Origin: Calditrichota bacterium
Lineage (GTDB): Bacteria > CLD3
NCBI GenBank assembly: GCA_008501735.1
Contig: QQUF01000045.1
Span: 62,001-126,000, forward strand
Direction of reading: 5' to 3'
DNA: 64,000 nucleotides
Shown: positions 16,964 to 24,661 of the stretch, one piece after another
How the letters are laid out: every line of letters begins with the position of its first letter
Numbering within the stretch: the first letter of the stretch is position 1
The notes under the pieces: model-generated
Databases searched by the model: none
What the model was told of the DNA's origin: nothing
Seen by the model: the letters and a program-made list of their open reading frames with translations, nothing else
Position numbers and translations under genes: made by a program

Positions 16964-18211
16964 ATGATTTTTCGATTTACAAATATTTTTATTCTCTTTC
17001 TTGCTCTCAACCTTTTAAGCTGTGCTAATGAAAAAGTAGATTATGCAAAAGCATCAATTTATAACCGACTTGGAAAACTCTACTTAGAATATGGAAGTCA
17101 AAAAGATGCAGTAGATTTTTTTAACAAAACAATTGAGACTAAAAGCGACTTTGCTGATGCTTACTACAATCTTGGTTCAATTTATATTAGTATGGATAGC
17201 GTAAACCAAGCACTCTTTTACTTAAATAAAACTGTCGAAATTGATTCAAACCACATTGATTCTTACTTTAAACTTGGTAAAATTTATCAAAATTATCTTG
17301 ATGATTTGGAAAAATCTGTTCAATCTTTTAATGAAGTGATTCAAATTAACCCAAATTTTGCAGAGGCTTACAATGCAATTGGTTACGCTTATTTTGATAA
17401 AAAATTTTATGAGAAAGCCGAAGAATATTATGCAAAAGCATTAAAAATTAAACCCGATTATGCTTATGGTTTTAACAATCTTGGTGAAGTGAACCTGAAA
17501 CTTGGCAGACCACAAAAGGCAATAGACTTTTTCAAAAAAGCATTTACACTTGACCCAAATTTAATTGTTGCCTATAACAATCTTGGAAAAGTTTATCAAA
17601 GTCAGATGAAATGGGGTGAAGCATTGATTCATCATCAATACGCTTTAAGCCTTGATACAAATTATTACCACGCAACCTTTGAGATTGCAAATGCAAATTT
17701 TGGAGATGGTAACATCAAAGAGGCAAAAAAATACTACAAAAAAACAATCAAACTCAATCCAAAATTTGATATGGCTTTTACAAGACTTGGAATGTGCTAC
17801 GTTAAAACCTTTAGAATCAAATCCAAAATTTTGGAAGAAGCAGTAAGATTACACAAACAAGCTATAAAATTAAATCCTAAAAACTTTGAAGCCTATAAAA
17901 ATCTAGGACTCACTTACTTAAAAAAAGGCGATGAAGAACTCGCATTAAATAGTTTCCAAAAAGCTATAAATGTGAAGGAAGATTATGCTATCCCTTACTA
18001 TCAAATCGGAATCATTTTCAAAGACAGAAGAAATTTTCATAAAGCAATTGAATATCTTGAGAAATCAGTTTATTACGACCCTGATTACGCACCATCTTAC
18101 GAAGCTTTAGGAGTTTCTTACAAAGAAATAGGTAAGTCAACAAAAGCGATTGAATACTTTAATCTTTACCAAAAAGCCGCAAATATTACTCCCGGAAACT
18201 TTAAGCATTAG
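16964..18211 (+). CDS. TPR-repeat lipoprotein
   Basis: The 415-residue product begins with a hydrophobic signal and a lipobox, ALNLLSC with Cys20 as the lipidation site. About ten to eleven tetratricopeptide repeats fill the rest, each with the A-Y-x-N-L-G-x-x-Y and A-I-x-x-F-x-K-A-I pattern. It is thus a membrane-anchored, periplasm-facing scaffold for protein-protein contacts. It has no catalytic domain. The partner is unknown. The DinB-like gene follows 8 bp downstream. Confidence 0.9.
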   Translation: MIFRFTNIFILFLALNLLSCANEKVDYAKASIYNRLGKLYLEYGSQKDAVDFFNKTIETKSDFADAYYNLGSIYISMDSVNQALFYLNKTVEIDSNHIDSYFKLGKIYQNYLDDLEKSVQSFNEVIQINPNFAEAYNAIGYAYFDKKFYEKAEEYYAKALKIKPDYAYGFNNLGEVNLKLGRPQKAIDFFKKAFTLDPNLIVAYNNLGKVYQSQMKWGEALIHHQYALSLDTNYYHATFEIANANFGDGNIKEAKKYYKKTIKLNPKFDMAFTRLGMCYVKTFRIKSKILEEAVRLHKQAIKLNPKNFEAYKNLGLTYLKKGDEELALNSFQKAINVKEDYAIPYYQIGIIFKDRRNFHKAIEYLEKSVYYDPDYAPSYEALGVSYKEIGKSTKAIEYFNLYQKAANITPGNFKH

Positions 18212-18219
18212 GATTTGAA

Positions 18220-18741
18220 ATGGAAATTGATTTGAATAAAGTCATTAAAGACTTCACACAAAATGTAAATACTCTGATGTGTCTTTTAGAAGGACTTTCT
18301 GAAGAGCAACTTCGTTGGAAGCCAAAAGAAAAATCTTGGTCAATTCTTGAAGTCGTTGGTCATTTTTTAGACGAAGAAAAATTGGATTTTAGACTAAGAA
18401 TTCAATCAACTTTTGAAAACCCAAACAAAAAATGGTACAGTTACGACCCAGAAGGTTTAGTTTATGCAAACAAGTACAACGAGCAAGATTTTGAAAAAAC
18501 ACTAAATGATTTCTTAGAAGAAAGAATGAAGTCTTTGACTTGGTTAAAGTCTTTAGAAAACCCAAATTGGGATTTGATTTACTCTTTGCACCCAGCAGGA
18601 AATTTCACAACAGGTGAACTACTCTGCTCTTGGCTCGCTCACGATTGGTTACATTTTGAGCAAATTCTAAAGCTCAAAGTTCTTTTCTTAAAAAATAACA
18701 ATCCAAAATATCCAATCCGCTACTCAGGTTTTAAAGAGTAA
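18220..18741 (+). CDS. DinB-like putative metalloenzyme
   Basis: This 173-residue four-helix protein belongs to the DinB/YfiT-like superfamily. The start has an AGGA sequence about 6 bases upstream. The conserved metal-binding histidines appear to be His48 (VVGHFLDEE) and His141/His145 (AHDWLHFEQI). The L-R-W-K-P-x-x-x-x-W-S-I-x-E motif near 31-44 is typical. Relatives include thiol S-transferases such as bacillithiol transferases; the substrate cannot be told from sequence. Confidence 0.82.
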   Translation: MEIDLNKVIKDFTQNVNTLMCLLEGLSEEQLRWKPKEKSWSILEVVGHFLDEEKLDFRLRIQSTFENPNKKWYSYDPEGLVYANKYNEQDFEKTLNDFLEERMKSLTWLKSLENPNWDLIYSLHPAGNFTTGELLCSWLAHDWLHFEQILKLKVLFLKNNNPKYPIRYSGFKE

Positions 18742-18745
18742 ATAT

Positions 18746-21148
18746 TTAAAACACTTTCGGAAATTTGCTTGGATTAGCCTCATTCATTAATTCGTAAGCG
18801 ACATCAAAAAGGTCTTCTGCACTTGGTTTTGTAAAATAATCTCCGTCAGTTCCATAAGCAGGTCGATTTGGTTTTGCACTCAAAGTTCTTGGTTCTGAAT
18901 CCAAATGGAAATATCCTTTTTGCTCCTCCAAAACTTTCTGCATCATAAAAGCAGTTGTTCCTCCCGGCATATCTTCATCGAAGAAAATTACTCGGTTTGT
19001 CTTTTTCAAAGATTCAACAATTTTATGCTCTAAGTCAAAAGGTAACAAAGTCTGCACGTCAATAATTTCAATTGAAATTCCGACTTCCTCCAAAAGTTTC
19101 GAGGCTTCGTCAGCAATCTTGCAACAAGCTCCGTAAGTAACAACCGTAACGTCTGTTCCTTCTTGCAAGGTTTCAGGAATCCCAAAAGCTAAAGTGAATT
19201 CGCCAATGTTGTCGGGCATTGTTTCTTTTGTTCTGTAACCATTCAAAACTTCAACTAAAATCGCTGGGTCGTCGCTTCTGAAAAGTGTATTATAGAATCC
19301 TGACGCTTGAGTCATATTTCTTGGAACTAAGACGTGAACACCACGAACTGCATTCAAAATCATTGCCATTGGAGAACCTGAGTGCCAAATCCCTTCTAAT
19401 CTGTGTCCCTTTGTTCTGACAATCAAAGGTGATTTTTGTCCACCTTTTGTTCTGTATTGCAAAGTTGCTAAGTCATCTGAAATTATTTGTAAAGCGTAAG
19501 GTAAGTAGTCTAAATATTGAATGTCAGCAATTGGTCTAAGTCCTCTCATCGCAGAGCCAATTCCTTGTCCAACAATCGAAGCCTCACGAATCCCTGTATC
19601 AGTTACCCGAAGAAGTCCGAATTTTTCTTGCAAAGTTTCAAAAGCTAAATTCACTCCACCCATTTGTCCGATGTCTTCACCAATTGCATAAATTCTCGAA
19701 TCTCTTTCCATATTTTTATCGAAACATTCTTTAATCAAAATTCTTCCGTCAACATTTTCTGAATTCTCAGAATATTTTGGAGAAGTGTTTTCGACTTTGA
19801 AAGGTGAGTTTTCAGAAATACTAAAATGGTGAGAAACGTATTTTTTCTCACTCTCGTTGTAATAGTTTTGTGAAAATTCAAGTAAATCTGTTCTTGCTTG
19901 AGAATCCAATTCTTTAGTTGCAATCAAAACTCGTTTTGTGGCTTTCAAAAGTTCTCTTCTGTAAGGTGATTGCATTGCATTTAGTTTTGTAACTTCTGAT
20001 TGAATTTTGTTTTTGATATTTTCGGCTATGTAAGGATTTTGAGCTACTTTTTCAATTTTCTCAACAAAAGTATTAAGCTCATTTTTGATTGGAGTAACGT
20101 ATTTTTTCCAAGCTGAATCTCTCACTTCTGCTACAAATTTTTTGTCTTCTTTTTCGATTGCTTCGATTTCAGACTCACTGACAATTTTGTTTTCAATAAT
20201 CCATTTCCGCATTTGAGCGATTCCGTCAAATTCTTTTTCCCAACCTAAACGGTCTTTTGTTTTGTATCGCTCGTGGCTTCCGCTTGTTGAATGCCCTTGA
20301 GGTTGAGTCAGTTCATAAATGTGAAAAATTGCAGGAGTGTGATTTTTGCGAATTTCTTCAATTCCGCTTTTGTAAGTCTGACAAAGGCTTGCATAATCCC
20401 AACCTTTTACGTGAAAAATCTTAAATCCTTTGTGGCTTTCCGTTTCTCGAAATCCTTCCAAAGCATCTGAAATTGATTCTTTAGTTGTCTGAAATTCGTT
20501 TCCGACACTGATTCCAAATCCGTCGTCCCAAACTGAAACTGCCATTGGAATTTGTAAAACTCCAGCAGCATTAATAGCTTCAAAGAAAATTCCTTCACTT
20601 GTACTTGCGTTTCCAATGGTTGTAAAAGTTACTTCGTTTCCATTTTTTGAAAATCCTTTTTGAGCATTTTTTAATTCAGGAATATCTCTGTAAAGTTTAC
20701 TTGCGTAAGCCAAACCAAGAGATTTTGCCATTTGTGCTGCTGTTGGGCTCAAGTCTGCTGCACAATTTTTCGACTTTGTCAAATCGTTAAAATTACCATT
20801 TTCATCTAAAAATCTTGTTGCAAAATGTCCGTTCATTTGCCTTCCCGCAGAAGCTGGGTCATTTTCAACATTTGTGTCTGCGTAAAGTTGTGCGAAAAAT
20901 TGTTCGTAAGTTGTCATTCCAGTTGCAAACATAAAAGTTTGGTCTCTGTAATAACCTGCACGAAAATCACCTTCCTTAAATGCGTGAGCCATTGCAACTT
21001 GAGGAATTTCTTTTCCATCTCCAAAAATCCCGAACTTAGCCTTACCCATAAAAACTTCTTTTCGGCTAACCAAACTAACTGTTCGACTTCTGAAAGCTGT
21101 TCTGTAATCTTCAATTATGATTTTTTTAGAATGTGGTAATTTTGGCAT
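18746..21148 (-). CDS. 2-oxoacid dehydrogenase E1, alpha-beta fusion
   Basis: In this 800-residue protein, residues 1-420 are an E1-alpha domain with the thiamine-diphosphate region TIGNASTSEGIFFEAIN near 177-193. Residues about 465-800 are an E1-beta/transketolase domain: IYAIGEDIGQMGG, VRTKGHRLEG, VTVVTYGACC. Such fused E1 proteins of Bacteroidota are annotated as branched-chain 2-oxoacid (2-oxoisovalerate) dehydrogenase E1. The enzyme decarboxylates the 2-oxoacid and passes the acyl group to lipoyl E2. lipB lies directly upstream on the same strand, matching the need for lipoylated E2, but E2 and E3 genes are not here. Pyruvate as substrate cannot be excluded. Confidence 0.88.
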   Translation of the reverse strand: MPKLPHSKKIIIEDYRTAFRSRTVSLVSRKEVFMGKAKFGIFGDGKEIPQVAMAHAFKEGDFRAGYYRDQTFMFATGMTTYEQFFAQLYADTNVENDPASAGRQMNGHFATRFLDENGNFNDLTKSKNCAADLSPTAAQMAKSLGLAYASKLYRDIPELKNAQKGFSKNGNEVTFTTIGNASTSEGIFFEAINAAGVLQIPMAVSVWDDGFGISVGNEFQTTKESISDALEGFRETESHKGFKIFHVKGWDYASLCQTYKSGIEEIRKNHTPAIFHIYELTQPQGHSTSGSHERYKTKDRLGWEKEFDGIAQMRKWIIENKIVSESEIEAIEKEDKKFVAEVRDSAWKKYVTPIKNELNTFVEKIEKVAQNPYIAENIKNKIQSEVTKLNAMQSPYRRELLKATKRVLIATKELDSQARTDLLEFSQNYYNESEKKYVSHHFSISENSPFKVENTSPKYSENSENVDGRILIKECFDKNMERDSRIYAIGEDIGQMGGVNLAFETLQEKFGLLRVTDTGIREASIVGQGIGSAMRGLRPIADIQYLDYLPYALQIISDDLATLQYRTKGGQKSPLIVRTKGHRLEGIWHSGSPMAMILNAVRGVHVLVPRNMTQASGFYNTLFRSDDPAILVEVLNGYRTKETMPDNIGEFTLAFGIPETLQEGTDVTVVTYGACCKIADEASKLLEEVGISIEIIDVQTLLPFDLEHKIVESLKKTNRVIFFDEDMPGGTTAFMMQKVLEEQKGYFHLDSEPRTLSAKPNRPAYGTDGDYFTKPSAEDLFDVAYELMNEANPSKFPKVF

Positions 21149-21180
21149 TTATTTTCCTCTGATAAAATATTTTTAAATCT

Positions 21181-21870
21181 TTAGTTTTCGTTTAGTGTAA
21201 AAATTTCTTCATTTTCCCCAAATTTAACTTCGGCATCGAAAATTTCACTGAATTTTTTAATTAAAATTGGCTCAACTTCTGCCCTTGAAATCGATTTCCC
21301 TAAAAGTTTTTCGATTGAAGTAACGGGTTTGTCAGTAATTCCACAAGGAATAATTTTTTGGAAATAACTTAAATCGCTATTTACGTTTAGTGCAAATCCG
21401 TGCATTGTAACCCATTTTTTTGTATTAATTCCCATCGCACAAACTTTCGCTCCTTTCACCCAAACGCCAGTTAACCCCTTAAGCCTTTCACCTTTAATTC
21501 CAAATTCTGAAAGTGTTTGAATTATCACTTCTTCCAAATCTCGAAGGTAAATGTGAAGGTCAGGTTTAAAATTATTCAAGTTCAAAATCGGATAGCCAAC
21601 AAGTTGTCCAGGTCCGTGATAAGTTATGTCTCCACCACGTTCGATTTTGAAAAATTTTGCTTGATTTTTTTGAAGCCCAAAATCATTTAAAAGCAAATTA
21701 GTTTCGCTTCCAGTTTTGCCAAGAGTAAAAGTGTGTGAATGCTCAAGTAAAAGTAAAGAATTGTTTAATTTTCCTTCAATAACTTCTGCTTGAAGAAATT
21801 TTTGCAAGTCCCAGATTTTTTCGTAATCTTCCAAACCTAAAGAATAAACTGTTACTTTTTTTGCATTCAA
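21181..21870 (-). CDS. lipB: Octanoyl-[acyl carrier protein]-protein transferase LipB
   Basis: This 229-residue protein has the LipB signature RGGDITYHGPGQLVGYPI near 78-95, the catalytic Lys142 in AKVCAMGI and catalytic Cys176 in IIPCGI. LipB transfers octanoyl from ACP to lipoyl domains. It lies between the E1-fusion gene (32 bp downstream) and the B12-binding gene (3 bp upstream), giving a small operon around 2-oxoacid metabolism. The lipoyl synthase lipA is not in the window. Confidence 0.97.
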   Translation of the reverse strand: MNAKKVTVYSLGLEDYEKIWDLQKFLQAEVIEGKLNNSLLLLEHSHTFTLGKTGSETNLLLNDFGLQKNQAKFFKIERGGDITYHGPGQLVGYPILNLNNFKPDLHIYLRDLEEVIIQTLSEFGIKGERLKGLTGVWVKGAKVCAMGINTKKWVTMHGFALNVNSDLSYFQKIIPCGITDKPVTSIEKLLGKSISRAEVEPILIKKFSEIFDAEVKFGENEEIFTLNEN

Positions 21871-21873
21871 AAT

Positions 21874-22281
21874 TTACTTTGACTTTCCCCAGTTTTCTAA
21901 AAATGAAATCACTTTTGTAGTTGGAGTTCCGGGAGTAAAAATTTCTCCAACTCCAATTTCTTTGAGGCTTTTTACATCTGCGTCAGGAATAATTCCACCG
22001 CCAAAAAGTAAAATTTCATCAGCCTCTTCATTTTTGAGAAGTTCTAAAATCTTTGGGAAAATCATATTGTGAGCACCCGAAAGAATCGAAAGTCCGATTG
22101 CATCAACGTCTTCTTGGATTGCGGCTGAGACAATCATTTCAGGAGTTTGGTGAAGTCCAGTGTAAATTACTTCCATTCCTGCATCACGCAAAGCATTTGC
22201 AATCACTTTTGCACCTCTATCGTGTCCGTCAAGTCCAGGTTTTGCAATTAAAACTCTAAGTTTTTTATCCAAATTTATCAC
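21874..22281 (-). CDS. Stand-alone cobalamin-binding domain (methylmalonyl-CoA mutase C-terminal type)
   Basis: This 135-residue protein is one B12-binding domain: [11 protein letters not shown] with His20 as lower cobalt ligand (D-x-H-x-x-G), then the S-x-L motif GLSILSGAH and the GG motif [10 protein letters not shown]. The sequence is very close to the C-terminal domain of methylmalonyl-CoA mutase. Separate small subunits of this size pair with a catalytic large subunit in some mutases; none is encoded here. Being coupled to lipB and E1, it fits branched-chain or propionate carbon flow (inference). Confidence 0.9.
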   Translation of the reverse strand: MINLDKKLRVLIAKPGLDGHDRGAKVIANALRDAGMEVIYTGLHQTPEMIVSAAIQEDVDAIGLSILSGAHNMIFPKILELLKNEEADEILLFGGGIIPDADVKSLKEIGVGEIFTPGTPTTKVISFLENWGKSK

Positions 22282-22360
22282 CGAAAATTAAAATTCTGAG
22301 TCGTTTTTGAGAAGCGGAAATTTATTCTTTTTTTACACTTTTTGCAAGACTTATTGAATG

Positions 22361-22394
22361 TTGCAAAAATGTTAGAATCAAAGATTAAATTTGC
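22361..22394 (+). promoter_or_regulatory. Candidate Bacteroidota-type promoter for the ABC-F gene
   Basis: A TTG at 22361-22363 lies 22 bases before TAAATTTGC (22386-22394), fitting the Bacteroidota primary-sigma pattern TTG-N17-23-TAnnTTTG. The start codon is about 90 bases downstream. The intervening leader holds AATTCTTAATT simple repeats (22405-22440). Confidence 0.4.
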
Positions 22395-22484
22395 AGAAAT
22401 CTAATAATTCTTAATTCTTAATTCCGAATTCTTAATTATTTAACTATTTTCCGCAAAATTTTAAATTAGAAAAAATATTAGAAA

Positions 22485-24395
22485 ATGATACAAGTTACAA
22501 ACCTAAGCCTCAACTACGGCTCAAAAGATATTTTCATAAATGCTTCACTTGGTATTAGAAACGGAGAAAGAATTGGTTTAATCGGTCCAAATGGGATTGG
22601 GAAAACAACATTTTTTAGAATCTTGAACGGCACAGTTGAAGCTCAAGGAAAAGTCGTAATTCCAAAAGATTACAGAATCGGTTACTTAGAACAAGAAGCT
22701 ATTGAAGTTCACGGAACTACTCTACTCGAAGAATCTTTAAACGCTTTTCCTGAACTTTTAGAAGCCCAAGCAAAAATCAAAAAATTGGAAAAAGAAATTG
22801 AAAACGACCCAATGAACGAAGAGTTAATCGAAGAATTTGGAGATTTACATCATTTTTTCGATGAACACGGTGGTTGGCAAATGGAAGCAAACGCTGGAAA
22901 AGTCCTAACAGGTTTAGGATTCAAAGCAAGTGAATTTGACCTTCCTGTCGAAAGTTTTTCAGGTGGTTGGCAAATGAGAATTGCTTTGGCAAAATTGCTA
23001 ATTCAAAGCCCGAATCTTCTGCTACTTGACGAACCTACAAACCACTTGGATTTGGACAGTATTTTTTGGTTTGAAAATTACCTTAAAAGCTATGAAGGAA
23101 GTGTAATTCTCATTTCTCACGACATTCGCTTTTTGAACAACGTAATTAATAAAACTGTGGAAATTACAAATCAGAGTTTTGTAGAATACACTGGAAATTA
23201 TGACGATTACGTAAGAATTAAATGGGAAAGAATTGAGCGTCAAGAACAACTTCAAACCACGCAACAAAAGAAAATTGACCGTCTTCAAAGTTTTGTTGAA
23301 AGGTTTCGTTACAAACAAAGCAAGGCAAAACAAGTTCAGAGTAAAATCAAATTTATCGAAAAAATGGACGTTGTCAAAGTTGACGATGCTTCTATCCAAA
23401 CTGCAAATTTCCGTTTCCCAACTCCTCACAGAAGTAGCCTTGAAATTGCAAATCTTGAAAAAGTTAAAAAAGTTTACGGCGATAAATTAATTTTTGAAAA
23501 TGTCAATTTTGATATTCGACGTGGCGATAAAATTGCTTTTGTCGGACCAAACGGAACAGGAAAGTCCACACTAAGTAGAATAATTTCCCAAAAAGAAGCA
23601 CCAACCGATGGAATTGCAAAATTTGGAACTTTGGTTCAAATGGACTTTTATTCTCAGCATTCAGCAGACGAGTTGACACACACGAACACGATTTTAGAAG
23701 AAATGGAAAACGAAACTACTTTGGAACACTATCCTCAACTTCGCAAGATTTTGGGAAATTTCCTATTTAGTGGCGATGACATTCAGAAGAAAATTGGAGT
23801 TCTTAGTGGTGGTGAAAAAAGTAGAGTTTGTTTGGCAAAAATGATGCTTCACACTTCAAATTTTCTGATTTTTGATGAGCCAACAAATCACTTGGACATT
23901 TACACAAAAGAAGTTTTGAAACAAGCCTTGAATGCTTTTGAAGGTGCTTTGTTGGTAATTTCTCACGACAGGGAATTTTTGAGCGGACTTGTCAACCGAG
24001 TAATTGAAATCGAAAACAAAACTTTAAAAGCTCACCTTTTGGATTTTGAAAGCTACTTAGAGAAAAAAGAAAAGGAAGTTTTGTCTTCTGGAACTGAAGG
24101 AGAAGGCAAAAAGACAAATGAAACCAAAGCCGAAAGAATCGCAAAACGTGAAGCAGAGAAAGACATCAAAAGAAAAAAAAGTAACCTTCAAAAGAAGATT
24201 AAAAAAATCGAAAAAGAAATTGAAACTAAAGAAGCTGAAATTGTAAAAATTGAATCAGAACTTGCAAAAAAAGAAGTTTACTTAAACAGAATCAAAGTCA
24301 AAGACTTAACCAAAACAATCGAAACTACAAAAAAAGAAATCGAAGAACTTTGGGTTACTTTAGATGCTTTGTTAGTTGATATGGAGGATTTTTAA
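22485..24395 (+). CDS. ABC-F family ATPase (translation factor type)
   Basis: The 636-residue protein has two ATP-binding cassettes and no membrane domain. Cassette 1 has Walker A GPNGIGKTT near 34, signature FSGGWQMRIALAK and LLLLDEPTNHLDL. Cassette 2 has GPNGTGKST, LSGGEKSRVCLAK and FDEPTNHLDI. A P-site-tractor-like linker (about 235-290) is rich in Arg/Lys/Gln, and a Lys/Glu coiled coil forms the tail (about 545-636), as in Uup/YheS-type members. ABC-F proteins act on the ribosome exit site or relieve stalling. Antibiotic resistance cannot be inferred. The gene is monocistronic. Confidence 0.93.
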   Translation: MIQVTNLSLNYGSKDIFINASLGIRNGERIGLIGPNGIGKTTFFRILNGTVEAQGKVVIPKDYRIGYLEQEAIEVHGTTLLEESLNAFPELLEAQAKIKKLEKEIENDPMNEELIEEFGDLHHFFDEHGGWQMEANAGKVLTGLGFKASEFDLPVESFSGGWQMRIALAKLLIQSPNLLLLDEPTNHLDLDSIFWFENYLKSYEGSVILISHDIRFLNNVINKTVEITNQSFVEYTGNYDDYVRIKWERIERQEQLQTTQQKKIDRLQSFVERFRYKQSKAKQVQSKIKFIEKMDVVKVDDASIQTANFRFPTPHRSSLEIANLEKVKKVYGDKLIFENVNFDIRRGDKIAFVGPNGTGKSTLSRIISQKEAPTDGIAKFGTLVQMDFYSQHSADELTHTNTILEEMENETTLEHYPQLRKILGNFLFSGDDIQKKIGVLSGGEKSRVCLAKMMLHTSNFLIFDEPTNHLDIYTKEVLKQALNAFEGALLVISHDREFLSGLVNRVIEIENKTLKAHLLDFESYLEKKEKEVLSSGTEGEGKKTNETKAERIAKREAEKDIKRKKSNLQKKIKKIEKEIETKEAEIVKIESELAKKEVYLNRIKVKDLTKTIETTKKEIEELWVTLDALLVDMEDF

Positions 24396-24404
24396 GGCGT
24401 TTTT

Positions 24405-24556
24405 GGTTTCCACAAGAGAAACTCTTACAAAGTGAGTTGTACATCTTGGTATCTTGTGATGTCTAGGGTTTCCACAAGAGAAACTCTTACAAAGTGAGTT
24501 GTACATCTTGGTATCTTGTGATGTCTAGGGTTTCCACAAGAGAAACCCTTACAAAG
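24405..24556. repeat. 62-bp tandem repeat, about 2.4 copies
   Basis: Two almost identical 62-bp units begin at 24405 and 24467, and a third partial, diverged copy begins at 24529. Each unit starts with the small hairpin GGTTTC-cacaaga-GAAAC and contains ACATC...GATGT. The CACAAG core matches the loop of the GGGCAACC palindromes nearby, so this may be a degenerate array of the same element family. No spacers, so not a CRISPR. Confidence 0.85.
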
Positions 24557-24600
24557 CACCTTTACATCTTTTCTCTTATGCTATATCACATACTGTGTAA

Positions 24601-24621
24601 GGGCAACCCTTGTGGTTGCCC
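24601..24621. repeat. REP palindrome, copy 1
   Basis: Perfect 8-bp arms GGGCAACC and GGTTGCCC enclose the 5-base loop CTTGT. It lies about 40 bp downstream of hsdR, so it could also act as an RNA 3' stabiliser. Two copies of the short string ACTTTGCCCTTTTG follow it. Confidence 0.85.
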
Positions 24622-24661
24622 TTCTGACTTTGCCCTTTTGACTTTGCCCTTTTGTTACCAC

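Noticed and set aside
24405-24556. CRISPR-like appearance of the repeat array
   Set aside because: Repeats are head-to-tail 62-mers without unique spacers, and no cas gene is nearby.
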